Shown one piece after another: positions 47,853 through 59,459 of a DNA stretch of 64,000 bases (position 1 is the stretch's first letter; every line of letters begins with the position of its first letter). Source of the DNA: Gnetum montanum (Eukaryota > Streptophyta > Gnetopsida > Gnetales > Gnetaceae). Location: NCBI GenBank assembly GCA_015680685.1, contig MNCI01011946.1:319652-383651 (forward strand). Reading direction: 5' to 3'. The notes under the pieces are model-generated. The model was not told where the DNA came from. It made no database searches and saw nothing but the letters and a program-made list of their open reading frames with translations. Position numbers and translations under genes: made by a program.

Positions 47853-48712
47853 TGATGAATCATGTCTTGCCAGGCCCCAATATCAGATCCTCGATATCGA
47901 GTACGCAATATCGCAGCTTAGGTAACGATATTGAATACACGATATCGTGATTCATGTGTAAGCCTATAAATACACATTTGGGCGCATAGGAACAGGGGGA
48001 GTTGATAGGTGCAAGTGTAGAGTCTTTTTGTCAATTTTCAATTCATTGTAGTTCTTTCCCTAGTGCATGCTCACAGTGTGATGATTGTAATTGTACGGAA
48101 CCTTTATTCGAGTGTGACGTACTTGGACACGTACATGATTGGCAATAAAGATCGAGATTACTCCATCATTGTAGCATTCACTTAATTTTTAATTTTTTAA
48201 TTGTTATTGCTATTTATTATTTTTTAGTTAATATTTCTTTATCGTCATTTGCTATTTCTGTTGTTAAATGCAGAATGAGTATGACTTAATCATGAACATT
48301 GAAGTGTAACTACTTGGTAACCCAGTAGCGTATTTAGGAGTGCTTAAGTAATGTACACTTGGTAATCTCAAAAGTAGTACATGGGGTCCAAGATGCATAC
48401 GGATGATTAAGGAAGGATGCTCATCGCACTTAGGCTAGTTTAGATTTTGCTTCTCATCACCTATTATCTTTCAATAAGTTTATTTTCCATTGTCTCTAGG
48501 AGTAGCACTAGTTTAGGATCACATCATTCACCTCACTTTGGAATAAACCATATGTGACCAAGTAAATACTAGTCCGGGTGGGAAGACAGCAAACTATGGT
48601 CAATGTATAACTATCTAGATACCACAACTAGTCCATCTACAGAGTTCGATTATATTGTGAGTGAACAGTTGTATTCATATGGTTGAATGTAGGGGTACCT
48701 CGCCACTCATCA
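47853..48712 (+). repeat. Element 3 5' LTR (860 bp)
   Basis: It begins TGATGAATCATG and ends CACTCATCA. U3 holds two exact GATATC sites and several one-base variants between 47878 and 47948, ahead of a TATAAATA box (47965-47972). The copy at 56707 has the same length. Confidence 0.93.
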
Positions 48713-48732
48713 TTGGCACCGTTGCCAGGGAC
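48713..48732 (+). promoter_or_regulatory. Element 3 primer-binding site
   Basis: TTGGCACCGTTGCCAGGGAC directly follows the LTR. It differs by two bases from TTGGCGCCGTTGCCGGGGAC, known in Athila elements and complementary to the tRNA-Asp 3' end. Confidence 0.8.
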
Positions 48733-48739
48733 GGTGCTA

Positions 48740-50640
48740 GTTATTCAGATTAGTTACATCATCCAAGATCACTATAACGAAGCCTTGANGTTGAAGATGA
48801 AGTTTGGAGTACTCAATCTTATGCAGGGGTCTCCTATGTACATAAATGAAGACAACATCATTCCAACTCACAAATTCATAACCTACCTAGTGATGATGAA
48901 CCCCTGCTGGCCACTAAGAGCCTAATGCATATACAAGAGGCTATTCAAATATTCCATAGGCATCATAAGGAAAGCCATCTACCTAGGCTTGATTTAAATA
49001 ACTTTCCCAAGTTTTTAGGAGGCTATGATTTAGATCCGCAACATCATTTACAAGCCTTCCATGATGCCTTTGTATGGAAAAATATTGATAATGGGTGGTA
49101 AAAACTTAAGCTCTTTCCTACAACACTCGTTGGCCAAGCAAAAGTATGGTACAAGTCCTTAAGACCAAAATCAATTCAACGTTGGTTGATAATGGTAGAG
49201 CTCTTCAATGAAAGATATCAAACCTATGCAAGAGTGTCAACCTTGAGGAGACAAATCCAAGAATGAAAATAGGGGCAACATGAACCCTTGGACATGGCCT
49301 TAGAACGATACTATTCATTTTTAAACAATTGCCTAGGCCATGGATTCTCCAAGGAAAGGCTAACGTACCACATCATGGATGGGCTTCGTAATGAAACAAG
49401 GGAGACCCTAGGGATGTATGCTCGAGGTCATCTATATAAGCTATGAACCCACCAATTCCAAGAACTTATTAAGTGGGTAGCAAAAGAAGAAGGAGAAATG
49501 GCTAAATGGGAGAATGTTGAAAGCTCTCAACAGAACCAAAATCTTGAAATAGCAAGAGTCCATGATCATGAAGAGGAGAAATCAACTCACTTCAAGGAGG
49601 TGGAATCATCTTTGCCAATACTACAATCACTAGATGAAATTTAGGCAAATATCAATAGGATGACGGAATGGATACATGAAAGATGTGGAGAATATGCCAA
49701 CACTCTTAGAGGTAGAACCATGACGAACCAGGAAACATGACAGAACACCACTAGACAATTGAAAAGAAGGGTTGAAGAGAATAAGGATAAGAACTCAACT
49801 GCTACTCATACATATCAATGTAACATTTTCTTGTACGATCAACCCAAAGGTCAATGCCCAATATTGTCACATTTTAATGAGCATTAGGGAGGAATGTTAC
49901 ATCTAGAGTTCATACAAAAATACCGTATTTAATCATAGTGGAAAAAATCCCAGTTGTGGGGGAGGTCATCCTCAAACTAGTCACACCCTTCATACCATCC
50001 GAACCCAAGTACTTATTAGGTTCAGCATCCTATTTCCCCAACTGGGCCAACATCCTCTATCTCACCACATCATTATCATTCTCCTAAGTACTACCAACCC
50101 ATGTCCTCTCCCACAAGATCACCACCTCATGTTCCTTGCACTTCTCCTCACCCTCAATATTCTTACCCTTCACCTCCTTCTACATCGCCACCGATTGTGC
50201 TAGAAGGTTTTGCACCACAACACCAACCCACGAACATTACTTGTGCTACTACAGTTAATAGTAGTGGAGGTCCTCCACAACATTGAAAGCATCCTTTCTT
50301 TAGGCACGACCAAAGAAATAGATAGCATGCTTCTGAAACCACTGCATCCTCCAGCCCAGTGCAAGTTCAATGCTATGATGCATTTGCCTCCTCAAACACA
50401 ACACCTCCTGTTACCTTATCAGGGCCACAAATCAATACTCCAACTACCATGCAGCCCAATGAATATAACCACATAGGAAGACATACTGATCCTTGCATAC
50501 CATCTTATGGTCACGGGTGCCATGGTGGGTCAACTCCTTATCAATTAACCACATCTTATAATTTGCCTCACTACGCCTTTAATCAAGTGTGTGAATCCCA
50601 ATTTGGGTACATTCCAACCACCACATCTGATGAGTGGCGA
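48740..50640 (+). pseudogene. Element 3 gag remnant
   Basis: Plus-strand translation with few breaks gives the gag core: FPKFLGGYDLDPQHHLQAFH, KLKLFPTTLVGQAKVWY, then LFNERYQTYARVSTLRRQI and ERLTYHIMDGLRNETRETLG (about 48990-49430). A charged middle follows, then a Cys motif YQCNIFLYDQPKGQCP near 49820-49865. The Pro-rich tail (50100-50640) ends with PCIPSYGHGC wording shared with element 2. The N-terminal part is much shorter than in element 1. The solo LTR lies immediately after it. One ambiguous base (N) lies at 48789. Confidence 0.75.
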
Positions 50641-51669
50641 GGTACCCCTACACTCAACCATACGAAACAAGTGTAGCACGCGTGATCTGGTCGAACTTCG
50701 CAGACTAAATGCCTAAATGCCCCATGGAACACTTGGGGTTAATCATTCGTTGTCTTCCCAGACTTACTTGTAGTTGTCATGGTGTATGGTTAAGTAAGTC
50801 CGAGGTATATGATTTTTATGGTCTTTTATGATTTTTCTCCTATGCTAAAGGGTGAAGGGTTGAGAGAGCTAACTAACTCTAACTAAGGACTAAGTCTAAA
50901 TTAACTAGCATCAGCATTTGTTCCCACTTACCGTACACACCATGAACCTATGCAACTGTGGCTACCAAACGATAATCATTACTAGGATCACTACACGTAA
51001 CGCACATGCTCGAAGTGGTTGTACTGAGGCACTTAACTAGGAGGAAAGGGTTGAGAGAGCCTAACTAGGCTAAGTGTGATGAGCAGCTGATTCCTTGACT
51101 AACCGTACACATCTACTGTGCACGACTACCACTAGGATTACCAAGCGTAGATCCTGGATATGCCACTGGGTTACCAAGTAGTCACACGAGATGCTCGTGA
51201 TCAAGTTGTACTCATACCGCATACGATGAGTAGCCGATTCCTTGACTAATTGTACACATCCTTAGATGCTCGTAATTAAGTCGTACTCATACCGCATTCT
51301 AGGAAAGTAATAAATCACATTTAAATAAAATCCTATTCCATGCACTACAAGGTTTATCCAATCAAGTTCATCTTTATTGCCATACACAACTTGTGTTCAG
51401 GTATAATGTTGCTCGAATAAAGATCCGTTCACTCTAGGACTCCTATTGCAGGCACATGGAAAATAATCTATCTCTGGAGTGATCAAACTGCTAGAGTTTT
51501 CCTACTTCTAGACTAGGATGGGAAATGAGGGAAGTGCCACCTCTTATTTATAGATTTGGCGATGGACCGCGATATCGCGTATGCGATATCGCAGGGGATG
51601 ACGCGATATCGCAACAGCTGCGATATCATGTATGCGATATCATGGTGCATGCGATATCGCATCTCATCA
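50628..51669 (-). mobile_element. Solo LTR with perfect target duplication ACATC
   Basis: A 1042-bp LTR begins TGATGAGTGG and ends CTCATCA. Both flanks read ACATC (50623-50627 and 51670-51674). By its TATA box (TATAAATA on the minus strand near 51545-51553) it is oriented against element 3. Its U3 has six exact GATATC sites in 51571-51658, mostly as GCGATATCGC. A stretch containing CGTACTCATACCGCAT is duplicated inside it (about 51200-51300), explaining its greater length than the related LTR at 1384. Confidence 0.92.
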
Positions 51670-51674
51670 ACATC

Positions 51675-53210
51675 AAAGGACACCCAGTGGTTTTGATATG
51701 ACCAGACTCCAATGTTCCCAAAATGCTTGGATCCAAACCTTCCATTTATTAATTTTCACCATGATCAAAAGTTAGTTATGGGGGATATCCTCCATTCTAA
51801 CGAGCAGAACTAATAAATGTTTTTCCTTTTCTTTAATTTTACAATTTTTATTTTCCAGTTTCTCATCTTTCCATTTGTTTTTTTATCTTTTTATTTATTG
51901 TTTATCTTTTTATCTTTTTATGGGTAATCTCATCTATGAATAAAACACTCATGTGACTCGTTGGTTGAGGTGTTGTTCTATGCTATCAAGTCTCAGGTAA
52001 CTAATTATTTGGACAACGAGCCCACCACATCCACCCAACCATTCTATTAACATAAGGTTATACTATGGGTATGATGATATTCTTGTCATCATGAAAACTT
52101 AAAAGTAAATTTGTGCTCATTATGCCCAGAGCGAAAAATGATGGACTAAGAGGGAATGACCAGGTGTGACATCAAGGTGACTTGTGGATTCTTTTTGGTG
52201 ACATTTGTGGATGCTATCATGTAGCTTGGTTGTACTCAAATCCTTGTAGATCTAACAAAAAATGGGAGTAAGAGTAATAAAGGCACTCAATAAAGAAACT
52301 CAATACTATTTCGGGGGTCCTACTGGAAAGACATGCACCCATGCCTGAAGATTGGCAGTTTCTTCGATTCACTATTGGAAAGGACAAAGTGCTAAAGAGG
52401 CTAGAAAAAAAAAGAGAGAAAGAAAAGATGAAGAAAAAAATGTGTTGTAGAGAAATTCCAAATCACTCCTCCCTTGGACAAAATGCCAAGTGATCATATG
52501 CCTTGTTGTCATGGTGCTCTTATGGTTGCCCATCATTAGATGAAACAATGCTATGTCATTGATCAGAGGAATGGACTTGGTCTTGATTTTGGAGTGATGG
52601 GATAATGACACATTAATCATGCCCTACACTTAGGATTCATTGTACCCTAAGTTAGTTACCTCATGTTCCGATCTCTGCAATCCCTTCTACAATTCGCTTC
52701 ATCTCGCTGTTCATGAATTTTTGACTTGTGTCTTGTGTAGCATTGAACTCATACCTCATCATAGTGGTATTTACATGTGTGTGTGTTTTGTTGCATTGGT
52801 ACAAATTACATTTAACCCTTTCAGTGTCTACGGACATTTCTAGGTGTGGTTACGTAAGGGCATGATAGGTAGAAACCTACTTTGGGGAGGACCCACGTGC
52901 ATAATTTTTGTAATTTGCACTCATTGCACATCATCCTCACATCATTTTATACCCTCCAAATATTGCATTGCTACAATGATCTTTCCCTTTATCATCATTT
53001 TAAATTCCAACGTTCCTATGCACCACAACATGTCCTTTTTCCTCATCTTATTCATGAATTTCATTGCTAGATTCCACTTCATTACACTTTTGGTACCCTT
53101 AGGTCTCTTCAATGTTACCCTAGACCTTTCAAATTAACCTTAAATATTTCATTTTTGACCTTGAAAATTTGAAAATTCATCAATTTTTCCAAATAACCTA
53201 TTTTCAAAAG
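51675..53210 (+). other. Element 3 conserved noncoding block
   Basis: No protein is recognised despite several short ORFs. Stretches near 52160-52480 match the reverse complement of 22830-23070 in element 2 (CCTTGTAGATCTAACAAAAAA, GACATGCACCCATGC, CTCCCTTGGACAAAA). Poly-T and TTTATC repeats lie near 51880-51920. Confidence 0.6.
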
Positions 53211-53213
53211 GAC

Positions 53214-53310
53214 ATGATATCGGGTACCCAATATCAAGTCCATGCTATTAGGTATGCGATATCACATCTCTAAAAACTATATATAGGGATCCCACCATGC
53301 ACGTCAATGT
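53214..53310 (+). promoter_or_regulatory. Internal promoter of element 3 upstream of ORFX
   Basis: GATATC at 53216-53221 and 53258-53263, with an AATATC between them, precede a TATATATA box at 53278-53285. GGGGAGTTG follows near 53334, as GGGGAGTTG follows the TATA box of the LTR (near 48000). It corresponds to the module at 22046-22112 in element 2. Confidence 0.6.
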
Positions 53311-53540
53311 CATTTTCACTATTCATGCAAGGGGAGTTGTTGAAATTTTATTCCGTGAATTCTAATGCTCTAAGCACCTATCATTCCAACTTCCATATCT
53401 TGCTCATTAATGCTCCGATTCTCATTCCAGTCAACCCTGTCTAAACCTAGAGTGTTTGACTTAGTTGTGGGGGAAGGGTAAGCTCCAGGTTGTGCATAGT
53501 TCTTTTGGAATTCATTGTTACTTGAAGGATATCATAAAGG

Positions 53541-53790
53541 GTAAATGACCTTAAAAATGTTAAAATCATTTTCCAAATTAATTTTATCTCTTCACCTAGA
53601 CCATGAAAATTATTTTTGGAGTTACCTAATCAAAATTAGGTCAAATATCAAAACTTTTATGGGAAACTTTCGTAAGATTTTCTAACTTTGAATCACACTA
53701 GACAAGAAATGAATTTATTAAGCTAGGAAGTAAGGTATAAATCAAATTTTGTAAATAGCCTTACTAATAGACGACTCTATGTGATTGTAG
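53541..53790 (+). other. Predicted leader intron of ORFX in element 3
   Basis: A donor AAAGG|GTAAAT (intron starts at 53541) and an acceptor TGATTGTAG ending at 53790 bracket 250 bp, with a branch-like ACTAAT at 53764. The ATG of ORFX begins at 53791. The donor context GGATAT-ATAAGG is shared with element 2. There is no transcript evidence. Confidence 0.5.
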
Positions 53791-56530
53791 ATGGCCCCTA
53801 AAAGAGGACAACAAGGAGGACCCTCTCAGGGTGCATCCAAATGGCCAAGGAGAGGCAGAGGCTAGGCGTCTCTCAAGGAATGTACAGAATAGGAGGCATA
53901 ATCATTCAGCATCCATTAGGAACCTTCTATTACTGTGCAATCGAGACATGCTAAAGGAGGAGACAATGGAGCACCTGAACAGGGACAACATCTCACGTTG
54001 TCTCTAGAATGTGTTCAGGGAATTCATGAAAGGTCCATGTCAGCAGTTATGATTGTGGAACTCAACTTTGGACCTTTCACTGAGTTTGCTCTTGAAGCAG
54101 TCAAGGACCAACTTAAAGGGTCCCCACTATGGCCTATTCTCTCTAAAAGTGGTGATTGGTACTTGGGAGAGATATACCAATTTTGGCACAACAAAGAAGA
54201 AGGCACCACTATTGATATTGGTGGTATTTTTGTTGATCTCTCTACCAAAGCCATCTTGAAAGTTCTAAATCTTCTGAATACAAGGTCAAAAGTTGCTCAC
54301 TTGTCCACTCATTCTAATGCTAATGCATGGAAGTTATGGTTGAAAAGGGCGTACGACAAGAAAGATAAAGCATATGGAGAGTTGACACTTGAAGAGAGAA
54401 TCTACTTCAAAATTGGCACTTATCACATTTTCCCAACAAAAGGTTTAAATAGAATTTCTACATATGTAGCTAGAAGAAGTGCCATATTGATGGGCAAGGT
54501 TAATGCCAACATACTCCATCTATATCTTAAAGAAATTTTGAGGCAATTTGAAGAACGTAAGATGGAGAAGTTCGCATTGCCCATCCCCTATCTCATTAGG
54601 AAGTTATGCCAATGTGTTAGAATTCTAGGGTACACCAATGACATCCCTAGAAAGGCCCAAAATGCTTCATTCACTGAATTACTGAAGCCACCAGCCCTAA
54701 GGAAAAGTGCTGGTGAGACACTGGAGCCTGAGTAGGAATAAGAAGCAGGGCCTAGCACACAACTTACAAGCCAGCAAGACTAACCATCGCCACCACCACA
54801 GGACTATCGACTGTTGATGAGCCATCTTAGGGCCATTGTTGAAATGGTCAGTTAGGGAAGCCATGATGAGATCAATATCTTCAATGTTACCAATGATGCT
54901 GTATGAGCCGCAGTCTCAATTGATCATGCACAGGGCAAGGTATCTATCCATACAGGAGGAGGGGAATCACATTGGTCACAACAAATCTTTGGGAATGTTG
55001 CATCTTTTCAGGTGTAATTAGAAACTGGTGAAGGCACCATAGTAGTGGTCATGTAGCACCAAAATGTAGCAAGAGCAGTAGAAGTGGTCACAAACCACAT
55101 AAAAGAATCATTTAATATCGCTGTTGTGCCACCAACAGATTTTACAGGAGCACGCGATGCTCAAGATTTGGCCAATCCCTCGAGGACTCTTGCAGAGCAT
55201 GAGGATGTTCTAGATCGATTGGTGTAGACAAGACAAGTGATGAAGTCCTTATTTGACATCCCTCAAGATGTCATAGAAACTCAGTCAGACCTCATCTCCA
55301 CAATAGAAAATTTGGTCATGGTAAAGGTCAGGGCCAAGCATGTAGAGGAGGAGTTAGAAAGACTCCAAGAAAAGCTCGTCACCCTATAAGCTACACAGTG
55401 GGATCCATCTCAATTCATCCCTGCAGACCAGCTAGAATCTTTCTGGATAGAGAAACTGAATAAACTGTTGGAAAAGAATAAAAAAGTGGTTGAGGAAAAT
55501 TAGAAAGCTAATTGGGATGCTTCTAAGGAACAAGCTCAAATGTATGCACACGCCAAAGCACTCAAGGCCTCATAAGAAGAAAATAAATGCCTCATCGTCA
55601 AAAATCTCTGGTTGACCACAGTAGAAAAACAAAAGAATGTTCTTGAAGAAAAATTTCAACAATTATGAAAATAATTAATAAGGGTCAACCAAGATATGAA
55701 TTGCTTGGCTAGAGAAAATAGAATCCTCTCAATGGAGGAGGTACATGTGATCCGTCAGAAGATGGCAATTGAAATAAGCGTGTGGCAAAATGAGGCCAAG
55801 AAACATGAAAAGTTCAAGGAGCACTTTAGAGATCAGGTGGGGATGTATAAATAGGTGGTTGAAAAAGAAATCTATATGGTCAAAGCCCACATTAATACAC
55901 TCAGTGCTCAAAATGCTGATTGGTTGGCCATATTGGATACCTATGCCTTCTCCCACCAAGTAGAATTAAAAAGTCAGGATTTGTAGATACAAGATCTCAT
56001 AGAATACATGGAGTTGGCAAACCTGCAGTATGCCAACTTGGCCATGTTGACAGCAGGACACCCGAGAATAGAATTGGAAAAGTAGGTAGCAACCACCTAC
56101 GCAAAGTATGAAACAGAATTTTTTGAACACAAGAAGATGCCACATAAATTAGAAGTGGCAAATTCTAAATTAGAGGTGGTCAAAACTAGCTACCAAGGAT
56201 AGAAGGATGTTATGGCAGATTTGGCTCGATGGCTCACAAACTATGAAGAATACAAAGACAAAGCTAGAGCCTATGAAGAGGAATGACGACTTTTTGCAAC
56301 TTGGTATGTCAAGGCCAATTCGATGTTTTTGCAACTACCGTGTCCATGGGAGGTGCTGACTCCATTAAACATTGGAGCATCAACATGGATGGCATAGGAT
56401 CCTTAAATCGAGGAAGAAAAGCTTCAGGTACTTCTTTAGAGACATCCATTTCCAGAACCTGGAGCACAAGATAAGGGGAAGAGACCCATGGAGGAGCCAC
56501 CACCTCCAAGAACAACACGAGTTCTAGCAA
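53791..56530 (+). pseudogene. Element 3 ORFX: basic N-terminus, transposon-protein-like domain, coiled coil
   Basis: It starts MAPKRGQQGGPSQG with an Arg/Lys-rich tail. The main open stretch (53935-54735, 266 codons) contains WPILSKSGDWYLGEIYQFW, YHIFPTKGLNRISTYVARR and LPIPYLIRKLCQC, all matched in element 2. The pattern resembles the plant transposon protein domain (Transposase_32) found in gypsy-derived proteins. About 500 residues of Glu/Lys-rich coiled coil follow (55140-56280). The end carries KGKRPMEEPPPPRT (near 56475-56515). Stops occur in the N-terminal and coiled-coil parts. The role is unknown; possibilities are a chaperone-like, env-position or targeting protein. Confidence 0.7.
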
Positions 56531-56639
56531 ATTTTGTTTTTTGTAAATTTATGTATGTGTCCCAATTTTGTTTTGTTCAATTCCACACTGCAACATGAGT
56601 AATTCCTAGTTAGTTAATAATCCCATACCTATCCACTGT

Positions 56640-56706
56640 GTAATCAATCAAACCCGTTCTCAGTTTGTCTAACTCGAGGACGAGTTGTTATTCAGTCATG
56701 GAGGTA
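56640..56706 (+). promoter_or_regulatory. Element 3 polypurine-side sequence
   Basis: AACTCGAGGACGAGTTGTTA then TCAGTCATGGAGG lies directly before the 3' LTR. The reverse complement of the same sequence flanks the 3' LTRs of elements 1 (979-1015) and 2 (18570-18605). The short purine run GGAGG is the likely plus-strand primer. Confidence 0.6.
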
Positions 56707-57566
56707 TGATGAATCATGTCTTGCCAAGCCTCGATATCAATTCTCAATATTAGGTACGTGATATCATAGCTTGGGTAACAATATTGAATACATGATATTG
56801 TGATTTCTGTGTAAGCTTATAAATACTCATTTGGTCGCATAGGAATGGGGTGAGTCGGTAAGTGGTAGTGTAGAGTCTTTTTGTTAATTTTTAATTCATT
56901 GCAGTTCTTTCCACAGTGCATGCTTGTAGTATGATGATTGTAATTATATGGAACCTTTATTTGAGTGTGACATACTTGGACATGCATATGATCAGCAATA
57001 ACGATTGAGATTACTCCATCATTGTAGCATTCATCTAGTTTTTAATTATTTAATTGTTATTGTTATTTATTTTTTTCTTAGTTAATATTTCTTTACCGTC
57101 ATTTACTGTTCCTGTTGTTAAATGCAGAATGATTACGACTTAATCACGAACATTGAAGTGTAACTACTTGGTAACCCAGTAGTGTATTTAGGAGTGCTTA
57201 AGTAATGTGCGCTTGGTAATCCTAGAAGTAGTACATGAGATCCAAGATGCTTACGGATGATAAAGGATGGATGCTCATTACACTTAGGCTAGTCTAGATT
57301 TTGCTTCTCATCACCTATTAGCTTACAACAAGTTTATTTTCCATTGTCTCTAGGAGTAGAACTAGTTTAGGATCACATCATTCACCTCACTTTGGAATAA
57401 ACCATATGTGATCAAGTAAATACTAGTCCAGGTGGGCAGATGACGAACTGTGATCAATGTGTAACTATCTAGATACCACAACTAGTCCATCTATGGAGTT
57501 TGACTAGATCGTGCATGAACACTCATATTCGTATGGTTGAGTGTAGGGGTACCTCAGCACTCATCA
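56707..57566 (+). repeat. Element 3 3' LTR (860 bp)
   Basis: It begins TGATGAATCATG and ends CACTCATCA. TATAAATA lies at 56818-56825. It is clearly diverged from the 5' LTR but equal in length, so the insertion is not recent. Confidence 0.93.
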
Positions 57567-59150
57567 AGAAACTTCTTCATCTCTTCCACTATCCCTTAAT
57601 AGATTAATAGCATGTAGTTGGCTATTGCCCCTTAGGTCATTACTCCATATAGTCCATACAATCACTTGGGGGATAGCTCCCACTTCTATCCTATTTTATT
57701 ATTAAATAGTTGCTCCATGAATAAATGGAACAACTTTTTAAAGTCTTTATTAATGACGTCCATCTTCTTTGACCCAACCCACTCTTCGATGACTACTACT
57801 ACTATTAATCTTCATTCCCCACTCTGGGAACCCCAACCAATACCTTAGTGTAGCTAGATCCCAAGTGATAATCACTTGTTTCTAGTTTACATCCACTACA
57901 AAAACTACTTTTTGTTGGATGAAATTTTATTAGACCTACATACTATGTTGCACTAGGGTAGGGGTGCTTTAAACCTAAAGCAGACAAAATCCCAGCCCTA
58001 TTAAACTTTTCAAAATACCTCACACCCTATTTCTTAAAAAGCCACTTCTAGGTTATTTGCATCTTGCTAGTGAATCTCACTTCAAACTCCTCAATTACTC
58101 CTGTGATGTCAATGAACTTGGCATCATCAATGCTTATTTGAGTTGCAAGTAAAGTTAAACCATTGTTAGGTAATCTTTCTTCTATCTAGCTTCTAGAAAC
58201 AAAAAAATTGACTAAATTTTTCTTATCATTTGGCCTCAATATTATTCTTGTTCCATTCGTCGATTCCATAGTGGATGAAGCCATTCTCTATTGTTGTACT
58301 CATTCCAAAACTTGTGGAATCTAAGTCCCTTATATTACATATCAAAATGGGACATCACCTAAGATCTTCAATTTTGATGTTGAAAGAGATCCCACAACAA
58401 GTTCTGTAGAAAAGCTAAATGAGTAGGACTCTCCATGTCTAGATCATTGAACTTTCACAACAAAGCTTTAAAGCTAATTTCTCTTAGATAATAAAATACT
58501 AACTTTTCTTGGGACTTGAAATTTTAACTCACCTCTTAGAAAAAAATTGAGAGCCTAATAAGTAAGACATTACCCTAGAAATGTGTTTCATGTAGCATTG
58601 TGCTATTGGCACTAAATTATTGATATTTTCTTCTCTCTCACAACTTATGCAAGTGTTTCCTATAGACCATGACATCCTTAGATAACACCTCAATGTCTAA
58701 CCATAGCTCAAAGATGATCTTTATGAGTTGAGCAAAGAATCTTGAAAGGATGGTCTCCATCGCTTGTAGAATGACATCTTCCCCCAGCCTAGCCCAACTC
58801 ACCACATGAAATTGAGTGATGAAGAACTTTAAAAAGTCTATATCTCCCTTACTTGTCCATAGCTTGGGTGCCACTGGCATGTTATCATCAAATAAAGGCT
58901 TGCTTAAGATTGGGTGTGACTTCCTTCACTTGTTTTCTAGGATGCTTCTTTCATCCATAAGAAAGAAGTACATAGACTTGATCATAAGAAGCCTAAATGT
59001 TATGGCATCCCTGAAACAAAAAAATATGATGGCTTTGGTGTCATAAATACAATATTGCATAAAGATAAACTAAAACATCAAATACATCTCTTAATTTCAT
59101 TGATCTCATGTTCAAACTCTCTCAAGTTTTCTATGTGGTATGTTGACTTC
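57567..59150 (-). pseudogene. Antisense ORF remnant inside element 4, right half
   Basis: Minus-strand reading gives open stretches with recognisable protein character: LWTSKGDIDFLKFFITQF and ARLGEDVILQAMETILSRFF (58880-58638), preceded by MYFFLMDERSILENK near 58960. A later part has GAIPQVIVWTIW near 57670. It continues at 47852-45470 once element 3 is set aside. No known family is recognised with confidence. Confidence 0.4.
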
Positions 59151-59459
59151 TAGTTCATCACTTTGATGACTTACATTGAAAACATAATTTTGATGCAGAA
59201 TGTTACTTTTAAACTTAGCAGAAGTATTGGCAAAAGCACTTACTAAGGATACACTTTTATCTTAGTAAAACCTCTTTTTCCTGGATTAAGAACCTCTTCT
59301 GACTAATGATTAATTGATCGATGTCATGGTACTAAGTCATCCGGGTGAACAAAAGACTCTTCAACTTAGTGCTTTTCTTTCTCAAAACCTTCAAGTGGCC
59401 ATTCTAGCTACCTTACAAAAGCACTTGATTACTTTTTCTTGGGGATAGAGTAACATGTT

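Larger units (their letters stand above)
47853..57566 (+). mobile_element. Element 3: pol-less Athila-type LTR retrotransposon with ORFX
   Basis: Two 860-bp LTRs (47853-48712 and 56707-57566) enclose PBS, gag, a noncoding block, internal promoter, leader intron, ORFX and a polypurine-side sequence. Flanks AGCAA (47848-47852) and AGAAA (57567-57571) match at 4 of 5 bases and are taken as a mutated target duplication. No protease, RT, RNase H or integrase motif is seen. A solo LTR (50628-51669) interrupts it right after gag. It shares architecture and the noncoding block with element 2, so the pol-less plan is not a private deletion. Confidence 0.9.

Noticed and set aside
48789-48789. Ambiguous base N in element 3 gag
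   Set aside because: An assembly uncertainty within a pseudogene; no biological meaning.
52640-53137. Hydrophobic plus-strand ORFs in element 3 as env-like membrane proteins
   Set aside because: Not conserved as ORFs in the matching block of element 2; composition effect of T-rich sequence.
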